A stretch of 64,000 nucleotides of DNA from Psychrobacter sp. NG25 (GTDB lineage Bacteria; Pseudomonadota; Gammaproteobacteria; Pseudomonadales; Moraxellaceae), in contig NZ_JADGMV010000004.1 in NCBI RefSeq assembly GCF_015234355.1, positions 62,001 through 126,000 on the forward strand. Reading direction: 5' to 3'. Below the pieces are notes generated by a model. It saw only the letters and a list, made by a program, of their open reading frames with translations, had not been told where the DNA came from and made no database searches. Each line of letters starts with the position of its first letter. Position 1 is the stretch's first letter. A program made the translations under genes and the position numbers. Positions 54,109 through 61,874 of this stretch are shown piece after piece.

Positions 54109-54627
54109 TGCGCTGCCTAAATATCAAGTGGTTAATATGAAACCTATGGTAAGGGGGTATAAGTTGCCTTGTTTCTCAATATTTCAACTTTTATATGATG
54201 TTTTTTAAACGAATTTAAACTTTTGAATTTAAGCAATTTTCGCTTCAAGTATTAGTTTACTTGAGTTTTTTGTGTGTCTGCTCAAATGCCTTTTTTGTAT
54301 AGGCCTTTTCTTTTAATCTTCCTTACTAAAACATTTACGCATCAAATTTCCGCCTTACGGGTGTATATCTTGTGGATGAAAATCATAGAATCAACAATAT
54401 ATTAGCAAGCAATCGCTTTGTAATGTTAGTAAATAAAAAAGTAAATTTTTGTTGTGATAATATTGCTGTTGCATTAGTATCTTCAAATTATAATAAACAA
54501 TTGTTATTGCCGCAGTGAGTCTGTTATTAGCAATAACCTGTCGCAGATGACTACTATGCGCAGACTAATAATTTAATGATCGACCAGTTATCTTTATAAC
54601 TAATATCCCTTCTCTTGAGTAAGACAT
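54109..54627. other. Intergenic region after MocR
   Basis: 519 nt. It holds direct repeat copy 2 (54204-54280) with its weaker hairpin. A further stretch (CTAAAACATTTACG near 54325) recalls CTAAAATATTTACG after copy 1 (near 51153). The rest is A/T-rich and I see nothing else in it. Confidence 0.5.
54204..54280. repeat. Direct repeat, copy 2
   Basis: Diverged copy of 51012-51089. It keeps CGAATTTAAACTTT and the order of elements. Its hairpin is decayed but still pairs (CAAGTA / TACTTG, then TTTTTT) and may end the MocR transcript. Confidence 0.75.
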
Positions 54628-55161
54628 ATGCTTGGATTCAAAATGAATCGAAAACTAGACTTTTACCTAAGCGTATCTCTATTTGTATTTATACTAATAA
54701 GTATGACCACAAAATATGCTGGTATAGGATTCCCTAAAGAAGACTCCCTCTTTTACACGACAGGTATTTTAGGTCTTCATGACAATGTGCGTCACACTAA
54801 ACACCTAACGCTTGATAATGTCGCGGGTAAAACAGAGACTCAAGTTTTTGCATGCGGTTATTCATTTTTCGATAACGGAAGAAGTAGTGATTGTGGGAAC
54901 AATTTTTATAAACCCTATCTAAATGAAGAAGCGACCATAGGATGGTACATACAAGATAAGTTTTTAATATTTAAAAACAATGTACCTCAAGTGGTGACTG
55001 TAGAAGTCGATGATAAGGTGATTATAAGCTACACCGATACTCTCAGGAATATTAATAGTAATAACAAAATCTCCAAGTTTATGGTTTTATTTGCTTTTCC
55101 GTTTTCTGTTTTCATGTACTGGCTATTTAGTAAAGTGGGTAAAAAACCAATTAATAATTGA
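54628..55161 (+). CDS. Unrecognised two-membrane-segment protein, paralogue 1
   Basis: 177 residues. Membrane segments at about 11-27 and 149-168 enclose a roughly 120-residue domain, probably extracytoplasmic, with two Cys 13 residues apart (Cys76 in FACGYSF, Cys89 in SDCGN). Other recognisable blocks are GIGFPKEDSLFYTTGILGLH, 'KPYLNEEATIGWYIQDKFL' and 'VPQVVTVEVDDKVI'. I recognise no family. A near-identical gene follows in tandem (roughly 577-bp repeat unit including the 50-nt leader), and a distant relative follows that. A/T-rich; no good ribosome binding site. Confidence 0.75.
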   Translation: MLGFKMNRKLDFYLSVSLFVFILISMTTKYAGIGFPKEDSLFYTTGILGLHDNVRHTKHLTLDNVAGKTETQVFACGYSFFDNGRSSDCGNNFYKPYLNEEATIGWYIQDKFLIFKNNVPQVVTVEVDDKVIISYTDTLRNINSNNKISKFMVLFAFPFSVFMYWLFSKVGKKPINN

Positions 55162-55205
55162 CCAATTATCTTTATAACTAAAACCCCTTATCTTGAGTAA
55201 AACAT

Positions 55206-55739
55206 ATGCGTGGATTCAAAATAAAGCGAAAACTGGACTTTTACGTAAGCGTATCTATATTTGTATTTATACTAATAAGTATGACTACAAAATATGCTGG
55301 TATAGGATTCCCTAAAGAAGACTCTCTCTTCTACACGACAGGTATTTTAGGTCTTCATGACAATGTGCGTCACACTAAACACCTAACGCTTGATAACATC
55401 GCGGGTAAAACAGAGACTCAAGTTTTTGCATGCGGCTATTCATTTTTCGATAACGGAAGAAGTAGTAACTGTGGTAACAGTTTTTATAAACCCTATCTAA
55501 ATAAAGAAGCGACCATAGGATGGTATATACAAGATAAGTTTTTAATATTCAAAAACAATGTACCTCAAGTGGTGACTGTAGAAGTCGATGATAAGGTGAT
55601 TATAAGCTACACGGATACTCTCAGAAAAATAAATAGCAAGAATAAACTTTATAGATTTATGATTTTATTTGCTTTTCCATTGTCAGTGTTTATGTACTGG
55701 TCGTTTAGTAAAGTGGGTAAAAAACCGATTAGTAGTTAA
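55206..55739 (+). CDS. Unrecognised two-membrane-segment protein, paralogue 2
   Basis: 177 residues, differing from paralogue 1 at about 20 positions. Nearly all differences lie in the first 18 and last 40 residues; the central domain (about 28-140) is almost unchanged. Both Cys are kept (FACGYSF, SNCGN). The leader (from about 55159) repeats that of paralogue 1, so it arose by tandem duplication of gene plus upstream region. Function unknown. Confidence 0.75.
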   Translation: MRGFKIKRKLDFYVSVSIFVFILISMTTKYAGIGFPKEDSLFYTTGILGLHDNVRHTKHLTLDNIAGKTETQVFACGYSFFDNGRSSNCGNSFYKPYLNKEATIGWYIQDKFLIFKNNVPQVVTVEVDDKVIISYTDTLRKINSKNKLYRFMILFAFPLSVFMYWSFSKVGKKPISS

Positions 55740-55773
55740 TGAATAAATACTTCATCACATTGGGTAGCGATTA

Positions 55774-55782
55774 GGGGGGGGG
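55774..55782. repeat. Homopolymer tract, nine G
   Basis: A G9 run in an otherwise A/T-rich spacer, 116 nt upstream of paralogue 3. Such tracts can vary in length by slippage. Confidence 0.9.
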
Positions 55783-55897
55783 AATACTTAGCTCGTAAAC
55801 TGTTGCAAGATCAAAAGTCATTACAACAAAGAAAAACACATTATTTTAGGGAATTTCTAAAAATGACGTATTAGATAACTTTTATAAGAAATAATTT

Positions 55898-56443
55898 ATG
55901 TTCAAAAATCTCAGAAAATTTAGCGATTTATCGAAATCTCAAAAAATTCATATCGTTATTCTCTTATTAACATTATTTTTTTTCCCATCTAAACTTCTTT
56001 TAGAGTGGAGTGGTAGAAATTTTCCTTTAAAGTCCGAGCTGCATTATAGTGAAGGGATATTAGACTATGAAGGGTTTGGCGTCACTCTAAAATCTATAGA
56101 AGAACCTAGTAAAGATATTGTTTTTAGTTGCCATTATACAGCTTTCACGACTAGAGATTCTGGCAGTTGTATGGATCGTAAGAATATTGAACCTTATTTA
56201 GATAAACCTGCAAAGATAGGCTGGTATTTTCAACCCGATTTTTTAGGGTTTAGTAATGATTTCCCACAGCTAGTAACCTTGGAAGTTGAGGGGGAGCAGA
56301 AAAGATATTATAAAAAAACATTAAAATTTACTAAAGATGCAAACATGATTTTTTTAGGCATAACTTTATTTATAAATATTTTTTGGTTATGGATTTTTAT
56401 GAAAATTGTTTATCCGAAAGATACAATTTATGAAGAAAAATAA
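55898..56443 (+). CDS. Unrecognised two-membrane-segment protein, divergent paralogue 3
   Basis: 181 residues with the same plan as the two preceding genes: membrane segments at about 17-34 and 150-171, and a central domain with Cys78 and Cys91, again 13 apart. Shared positions include N-F-P-x(4)-L-x-Y-x-x-G-I-L, 'EPYLDKPAKIGWYFQPDFLGF' (against KPYLNEEATIGWYIQDKFLIF) and 'FPQLVTLEVEGE' (against VPQVVTVEVDDK). Overall identity is low. Very A/T-rich. Function unknown. Confidence 0.75.
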   Translation: MFKNLRKFSDLSKSQKIHIVILLLTLFFFPSKLLLEWSGRNFPLKSELHYSEGILDYEGFGVTLKSIEEPSKDIVFSCHYTAFTTRDSGSCMDRKNIEPYLDKPAKIGWYFQPDFLGFSNDFPQLVTLEVEGEQKRYYKKTLKFTKDANMIFLGITLFINIFWLWIFMKIVYPKDTIYEEK

Positions 56444-56609
56444 TTCCCAAATCACATTAAAGTCAGATACTCATAGCTAGTTTGAATAATAGATAGCCCT
56501 ATAAAAATTGAGAAAATCAACAACGCTCATTCCTTGCTTTATCTGATGAGTAAATTGCAAGAATATCATCACATTCTTAGTTGTGAACCAGTATTTACTT
56601 TAACTCACA

Positions 56610-56645
56610 AAAAAACCGCCTTTAATCAAAGACGGTTTTTTTGTT
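56610..56645. terminator. Bidirectional terminator between paralogue 3 and the BI-1 gene
   Basis: Arms AAAAACCG.CTTT and AAAG.CGGTTTTT surround a 4-nt loop with T runs on both strands. Confidence 0.88.
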
Positions 56646-56674
56646 TTAGCTTATTGTTAGACAGTCTATTTATA

Positions 56675-57397
56675 CTAGTCTTGTAGATAGCTTAATAGGC
56701 GCATAAACTCAATGTACATCCACACTAGCGTGGCAAGTATACCGATACTGAATAGCCACTCGTAGTCTTCTGAGATGCCCATTGCCACACCGCGGTCGAT
56801 ATTATCGAAGTCCAATAGCAGTGTGAAAGAAGCAATAACAATAACGAATAAGCTAAAGCCAATAGCGATAACACCGCCTTCAAACAAGAAAGGTAAGCTT
56901 GAGCCGAATGCTAAAGAAAGCACCCACTGAGCCACATAGACCAGCATGATAGCGATAACCGCTGAGGTCACAATTGAACGGAACTTTTGAGTCACTTTAA
57001 CCAGACCCGAACGATATAGCCCTAGCATAACGGCTGCGGTGACAAAGGTTGCACACATGGCAGTCACTGGCACGCTTGGATACATTCTCATAAAGAACAG
57101 TGAAATGCCGCCTAAAAATATACCTTCTAGTAATGCATAAGGCACAGCCAAAGTCTTGGCTTTTTGTGGCTTAAAAGTGATGAAAAGAGCGAGAACGAAT
57201 GCAGCAATCATGCTACCAAAGGCTGCCATCGTAATAAAACCCTGCGATAGACCTGCCATAAGGGCATAAAAGAAAAAGCCCACACCAGTGATAGCTGATA
57301 GCCCAAGTAATAGACTGGTCTTTTGAATCACGCCTTTGACCGTCATTGGATTCCCGCCGATCGCAAGTTCTGCGCGACTGACAATAGGATTGGCCAT
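56675..57397 (-). CDS. Bax inhibitor-1/YccA family membrane protein
   Basis: 240 residues with seven hydrophobic segments starting near residue 27. The late segments 'FDNIDRGVAMGISEDYEWLFSIGILATLVWMYIEFMRLLSYL' match the BI-1 signature, including the acidic residues near the C terminus. The family includes pH-sensitive calcium-leak proteins, and bacterial YccA modulates FtsH. The specific role here is unknown. AGGGA lies 7 nt before the ATG. Confidence 0.9.
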   Translation of the reverse strand: MANPIVSRAELAIGGNPMTVKGVIQKTSLLLGLSAITGVGFFFYALMAGLSQGFITMAAFGSMIAAFVLALFITFKPQKAKTLAVPYALLEGIFLGGISLFFMRMYPSVPVTAMCATFVTAAVMLGLYRSGLVKVTQKFRSIVTSAVIAIMLVYVAQWVLSLAFGSSLPFLFEGGVIAIGFSLFVIVIASFTLLLDFDNIDRGVAMGISEDYEWLFSIGILATLVWMYIEFMRLLSYLQD

Positions 57398-57699
57398 ATA
57401 TATGTCCCTAATAATAAAATATAAATGAGTTAGATAACAGCTACTTTAGCAAATTCGCCATTATTGTCAACTGTGTTTGCGTGACGGCTATAAAGGCCTC
57501 ACGACATTCTGCAGTTGGTTATAGAATTATAATAATGTGATGCTGTGTAGCTAAATAAACACGTTTAAAAGTAACGTATGATGGCTTTTATATGGGGTCG
57601 ATTACGACAGTTAACAACGATAATTCATAAACATGCTAGTCTAAGCGCTCATTTATCGCTATCATTACCTAGTATTTTACCGTTATACCGAGCCGTTTT

Positions 57700-58707
57700 A
57701 TGGAAAACTCAGCGCAGTCAGCCAGATTGCCACACTTACATGAGTCAGAGCTGTTTCACGCTATCAAAAACCCTGCCTTTAGGCGTATCGGATTGATGGG
57801 CCGTGCAGGCAAGCGTAGTGTCACACAAAGCCTCGTGCAGATTGCCCAAACGATCAATGATATGAATCTCACATTGATTATGGATGTGAAGACGGCCAAC
57901 TTACCCACATTGAATCTCACTGAGATTGAAAAAGTTAAAATCGTTAAACGCAGTCTAATCGGTGAAATTTGCGACTTAGTCATCGTTGTTGGTGGGGACG
58001 GGTCTATATTGCATGCTGCCGAAGCTTTGGCACGTTACCGTGTTCCTGTGCTAGGCGTTAACCGTGGTCGGCTTGGGTTTTTAGCAGATGTAAAGCCTGA
58101 TGAGGCGGCGTTTAAGCTACGCCAAGTCTTGATGGGTGATTACCAGCTAGATCATCGGTTTCTGTTGACCATGGAGATACGAGAAGGTCGTAAGATTATC
58201 CACGAAGACATGGCACTCAACGACATCGTATTACATGCTGGAAAGTCAGTACACATGATTGATTTTCAGATGAAAATTGACGAGCATGATGTTTATAGAC
58301 AGCATAGCGATGGCTTGATAGCTGCCACACCGACTGGGTCTACCGCTTACGCATTGTCAGGCGGTGGCCCTATCATTCATCCAAGTATGGATGCCATCTG
58401 TCTGGTACCTATGCACCCGCATACGCTATCTAGCAGGCCTATCGTAGTGAGTGGTAACAGTGAGGTGTGTATTCGTATTCACGAAGACAATCGCACGCAG
58501 CCGATGGTCAGTGCAGACGGTAAGCCGAGTGTGCCACTTGAGCAAGAGCAGCGGCTCTATATTCGCAAGCACCCTGATAAGTTAACACTGTTGCATCCAC
58601 CAGGGTTTGACTTTTATGAAGCCTGTCGTACAAAGTTGCACTGGAACGTCCATGCTGAAGAATTCAGTCTGGATGTCGATGATGATATTATGGATGATGA
58701 CGAATAA
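57700..58707 (+). CDS. nadK: NAD kinase
   Basis: ATP-dependent NAD+ phosphorylation to NADP+ (335 residues). Core motifs are VVGGDGSILHAA, 'GVNRGRLGFLADV', 'ATPTGSTAYALSGGGPIIHP' and 'SSRPIVV'. An N-terminal extension of about 25 residues and an acidic C-terminal tail (EEFSLDVDDDIMDDDE) lengthen it beyond the usual roughly 295. No clear ribosome binding site stands before the ATG. YeaC follows after 68 nt. Confidence 0.95.
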   Translation: MENSAQSARLPHLHESELFHAIKNPAFRRIGLMGRAGKRSVTQSLVQIAQTINDMNLTLIMDVKTANLPTLNLTEIEKVKIVKRSLIGEICDLVIVVGGDGSILHAAEALARYRVPVLGVNRGRLGFLADVKPDEAAFKLRQVLMGDYQLDHRFLLTMEIREGRKIIHEDMALNDIVLHAGKSVHMIDFQMKIDEHDVYRQHSDGLIAATPTGSTAYALSGGGPIIHPSMDAICLVPMHPHTLSSRPIVVSGNSEVCIRIHEDNRTQPMVSADGKPSVPLEQEQRLYIRKHPDKLTLLHPPGFDFYEACRTKLHWNVHAEEFSLDVDDDIMDDDE

Positions 58708-58775
58708 CTTTATCCGTTATATAAAAACGTTAGATAGAATATGCTATAAAAAAATAGTAGTGGAGAGTAGATAAG

Positions 58776-59087
58776 ATGGATAAGCAAACGATATTGGCAA
58801 GTTTGACGCCAGAAGTGGCTGATAAATTTCGTATGGCGATTGAGATAGGTAAGTGGCCTGATGGCCGTAAGCTAACCGCTGAACAGCGTGAAACTTGCAT
58901 GCAAGCCATCATGGTTTGGGAGCATGAGCACCTACCACCTGCTGAGCGTACTGGCTACATCCATAAACCAGTAAAAGACGATGGGTCTGTCGTTGGGGCA
59001 GAATGTGATGTTGAGCATGAGCATCATTATCCCAATATGCCGAATCCTAAAGGGGCTGTGCAACCCGTCAAGTTTCGTGATAAATAA
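58776..59087 (+). CDS. YeaC family protein (DUF1315)
   Basis: 103-residue cytoplasmic protein. The conserved 'MAIEIGKWPDGRKLTAEQRETCMQAIMVWEHEHLPPAERTGYI' block identifies DUF1315/YeaC. The C terminus is His-rich (DVEHEHHYPN). Function unknown. GGAGA lies about 10 nt upstream. Same direction as nadK; ends in a terminator. Confidence 0.85.
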   Translation: MDKQTILASLTPEVADKFRMAIEIGKWPDGRKLTAEQRETCMQAIMVWEHEHLPPAERTGYIHKPVKDDGSVVGAECDVEHEHHYPNMPNPKGAVQPVKFRDK

Positions 59088-59113
59088 AGACCTATTATCG
59101 ATGTAAGCCACAA

Positions 59114-59148
59114 TAAAAAAGCCACGCTATATATAGTGTGGCTTTTTT
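59114..59148. terminator. Bidirectional terminator, yeaC / HopJ-family gene
   Basis: Arms AAAAAAGCCAC.CTA and TAG.GTGGCTTTTTT surround a TATA loop, with T runs on both strands. Confidence 0.92.
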
Positions 59149-59164
59149 ATTGCTTGATGGTTTA

Positions 59165-59539
59165 TTAAAGTGCAGTCGTATCGACACTAGGGCGTACTGT
59201 TAGTGGGTTTTTTTGCATCAAAAACCCTTGCCAACCCCAATGTAAAAAATTACGAATATTGGCATGATCGGTACCATTAGGGGTTGCTTGAACTTTGGCA
59301 TAATGTTCACCGAATAGTTTTAGCGTGTCTAATTGATCAAGACCATGGAGCTTAGCAAAGCCAAAAATCTTTGCACTGCCTTCGTTTTCACCAGCTGCAT
59401 TATGTACCATGCCATTAACAAAAGGGGCAGGTGCATAACGATAAAAATCATCAATAAAACTGATGACATCATTGAATCCAATGGCTTTTTTATTCAAACC
59501 ATTAAGTAGAGCCGATATGTCTGATTGGCGAATACTCAT
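59165..59539 (-). CDS. HopJ family protein
   Basis: 124 residues. The family block 'FNDVISFIDDFYRYAPAPFVNGMVHNAAGENEGSAKIFGFAKLHGL' and 'DHANIRNFLHWGWQGF' are clear. The name comes from a Pseudomonas type III effector, but members are widespread in environmental bacteria lacking such secretion. No secretion genes are present here, so a housekeeping role is more likely. Its start is 44 nt downstream of csrA. Confidence 0.85.
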   Translation of the reverse strand: MSIRQSDISALLNGLNKKAIGFNDVISFIDDFYRYAPAPFVNGMVHNAAGENEGSAKIFGFAKLHGLDQLDTLKLFGEHYAKVQATPNGTDHANIRNFLHWGWQGFLMQKNPLTVRPSVDTTAL

Positions 59540-59583
59540 AAATAAATGACCTCAGAGCAGATTAGAAAAGTGAAATATATCGA

Positions 59584-59829
59584 TTAGCGATTAAAATAGT
59601 CTTCATCATCGAAAGAAGGCGCAAAACTGCCTTGCTCAAGATGTTGCATTTGCGACTGTACAGAACGCTCATGCTGAATACGTTGGTAAATCTCTTCGCG
59701 GTGTACGGCAATATCTTTAGGTGCATTTACACCGATACGTACTTGATTGCCTTTGACACCTAGGACAGTCACACTGACCTCATCACCAATCATTAGCGTT
59801 TCGCCCACGCGGCGTGTCAAAATTAACAT
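59584..59829 (-). CDS. csrA: Carbon storage regulator CsrA
   Basis: RNA-binding post-transcriptional regulator (81 residues). It has the complete core [20 protein letters not shown], the '[25 protein letters not shown]' helix, and a longer, acidic C-terminal tail than Escherichia coli CsrA (61 residues). AAGGAG lies 8 nt before the ATG. It is downstream of lysC, as in many gammaproteobacteria, but separated by 405 nt and a terminator. The HopJ gene follows closely and may be cotranscribed. Confidence 0.96.
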   Translation of the reverse strand: MLILTRRVGETLMIGDEVSVTVLGVKGNQVRIGVNAPKDIAVHREEIYQRIQHERSVQSQMQHLEQGSFAPSFDDEDYFNR

Positions 59830-60234
59830 GCGTCACACTCCTTATGTCGCATCAACAAATTATTACTCATTAGATTACTTCTCAATTGCAGGACATCACC
59901 GCAGTATTAAACATACTATATATCAGCATAACTAAAATAATTAACGTAGTGCCAAGGGCGGTGATGATAGGTAGATTCATTTAGCCCAAATGAAAGCCTA
60001 TTATAGGGGGCATGGCAGAGACTGTCACGAGTTTTCACAAAACTATTAGGTAACTACTAACATCAGCAATAATAAAAAATAAAAATAGGATCTCAAGAGA
60101 CCCTATTTAATTGAACGTATTATTGACTGTTATTAGTAACCCATGAGTGATAACTGTGTTAGCCAAATCTATTATCGTTAATTAAAATAATAGTCCAGCC
60201 ACCATAAAGAACACATCAGGATTATAAGCGGCTA
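59830..60234. other. Intergenic region lysC / csrA
   Basis: 405 nt. It contains the lysC terminator (60082-60109) and a small hairpin TTCATTT/AAATGAA (59976-59994) that may lie in the csrA leader or promoter. No reading frame or RNA gene is supported. Confidence 0.5.
60082..60109 (-). terminator. Probable terminator of lysC
   Basis: On the minus strand AAATAGGGTCTC / GAGATCCTATTT forms a hairpin followed by TTATTTTTT, about 125 nt after the lysC stop. Confidence 0.7.
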
Positions 60235-61521
60235 TTATAGCCCAGCGATTTTACTTTCGCCATCTTCGCGATCCAAACCAAATGCGGTATGTAATGATTT
60301 AACCGCTTTTTCTAAATGTTGATCTTGAATCAGTACAGATACTTTGATTTCGCTGGTCGATATCATTTGGATATTGATGTTGTTTTCAGCGAGCGTCTGG
60401 AACATAAGACTAGCGACACCGGCGTGCGAGCGCATGCCAACACCCACTAGTGAGACTTTCACAACTTCACTGTTACCTAAGACTTCTTTTGCACCAATCT
60501 CGTCTTTAACTTCTTCATTCAGCACTTTCATGGTTTTGTCTAAGTCAGAGCGATTGACAGTAAAAGTAAAGTCGGTTGTGCCATTGGTCGAAAGGTTTTG
60601 TACGATCATATCGATTTCGATATTGGCGCGTCCAATCGGACTCAAGATAGCAGAGGCAATACCAGGGTGATCAGGTACACCGCGTACTACAATTTTTGCT
60701 TCGTCTCGGTTAAAGGCGATACCTGAGATGATTGCCTGTTCCATACTATCTCCTTCGTCTATCGTAATTAAGGTGCCGACATTGTCTTGAAATTCTTGGT
60801 CAAAGCTACCGTCTGTATTTTCATCAAAGCTAGATAGTACACGTAAAGGTACACCATATTTACCAGCGAACTCTACTGAACGAATCTGTAGAATTTTAGA
60901 GCCAAGACTTGCCATCTCAAGCATTTCTTCAAAGGTAATTTTCTCAAGCTTTTTGGCTTTTGAGGTGACGCGAGGGTCAGTAGTGTAGACGCCATCAACA
61001 TCGGTATAGATTTGACATTCATCGGCGCCCAAAGCTGCCGCAATAGCGACACCAGTAGTATCAGAGCCACCGCGCCCTAATGTGGTCGCGTTGCCTTCTT
61101 CATCAATACCTTGGAAGCCTGCGACGATGACAATATTGCCAGCATCTAATTGCTCACGAATATTTTTATCATCGATGCTTTCGATACGGGCTTTGTTGTG
61201 GGCGCTATCCGTCTTAATTGCGACTTGACGGCCAGTAAATGAACGCGCACCAATACCAAGCTCTTTAATCGCCATCGCGAGCAATGAGATAGAGACCTGC
61301 TCACCTGTTGAGACCATTTGATCGTATTCACGAGGATCAGGCTGAGTGCTAATTTGGCGAGCCAGATCAATCAAACGGTTGGTTTCGCCGCTCATGGCAG
61401 AGACCACAACGACCACTTGATGACCGTTGTCATGCCAGCGTTTGACTCGTTTGGCGACGTTTTTGATGCGGTCGATACTGCCCATCGAGGTGCCGCCGTA
61501 TTTCTGTACTATTAACGCCAT
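60235..61521 (-). CDS. lysC: Aspartate kinase
   Basis: First step of the Lys/Thr/Met pathway (428 residues). Kinase domain '[15 protein letters not shown]', '[30 protein letters not shown]', '[13 protein letters not shown]'. Two C-terminal ACT domains (about 265-425) carry the regulatory amino-acid sites ('[27 protein letters not shown]', '[38 protein letters not shown]'). Such enzymes may also be read from an internal start as a small regulatory subunit, which I did not find clear evidence for. It lies between alaS and csrA. Confidence 0.96.
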   Translation of the reverse strand: MALIVQKYGGTSMGSIDRIKNVAKRVKRWHDNGHQVVVVVSAMSGETNRLIDLARQISTQPDPREYDQMVSTGEQVSISLLAMAIKELGIGARSFTGRQVAIKTDSAHNKARIESIDDKNIREQLDAGNIVIVAGFQGIDEEGNATTLGRGGSDTTGVAIAAALGADECQIYTDVDGVYTTDPRVTSKAKKLEKITFEEMLEMASLGSKILQIRSVEFAGKYGVPLRVLSSFDENTDGSFDQEFQDNVGTLITIDEGDSMEQAIISGIAFNRDEAKIVVRGVPDHPGIASAILSPIGRANIEIDMIVQNLSTNGTTDFTFTVNRSDLDKTMKVLNEEVKDEIGAKEVLGNSEVVKVSLVGVGMRSHAGVASLMFQTLAENNINIQMISTSEIKVSVLIQDQHLEKAVKSLHTAFGLDREDGESKIAGL

Positions 61522-61657
61522 AAAAATCTACCTATTATTCATTAATGGCCTTTTGTTATCATCAATGAGAGCCAATGTCGCCATGTGACGCTCAATCGAT
61601 GTTTGCATAGACAAAGCCGTATTATAAGAGTTGCGCCCTATGCCTTTCATTTATTCA

Positions 61658-61705
61658 ATGGTGCTTGTATTCCATGGTACTTATATTTAATGGTACTTAG
61701 CAGTT
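61658..61705. repeat. 16-bp imperfect tandem repeat, three units
   Basis: Units begin ATGGTGCTTGTATTCC (61658), ATGGTACTTATATTTA (61674) and ATGGTACTTAGCAGTT (61690), in the region upstream of lysC. Confidence 0.75.
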
Positions 61706-61795
61706 AATGAATGAACAAACAATATGTCCAAACGTTGACCTTTATATCATATCTATGCCACCACGTTAAGTGCTAGTGCGGCTTAGATGTATGGC

Positions 61796-61822
61796 GATTG
61801 GTTATAATGGTTATAACCAATC
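61796..61822. promoter_or_regulatory. Perfect inverted repeat downstream of alaS
   Basis: Arms GATTGGTTATAA (61796-61807) and TTATAACCAATC (61811-61822) have a 3-nt centre. No T tract follows in either direction, so it is not a normal terminator. It lies 53 nt after the alaS stop and upstream of lysC. Confidence 0.6.
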
Positions 61823-61874
61823 ACGTATTGTACACTTGAGGATGCAGCGTTTTGCTCAGTTGGCTCTCTACTAT

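Larger units (their letters stand above)
61522..61874. other. Intergenic region alaS / lysC
   Basis: 353 nt. It contains three 16-bp imperfect tandem repeats (61658-61705) and a perfect 12-bp-arm palindrome (61796-61822), listed separately. No coding frame or RNA gene is supported. Confidence 0.5.

Noticed and set aside
51000..54280. Classical att sites of a tRNA-integrated island
   Set aside because: The direct repeat starts after the tRNA 3' end and does not include it, and no integrase gene is present.
57578..57796. A frame overlapping the nadK start
   Set aside because: It overlaps nadK in another frame and shows no family features.
59165..59539. Type III secretion effector
   Set aside because: The HopJ family name is historical; no secretion or chaperone genes are nearby and the gene follows csrA like a housekeeping gene.
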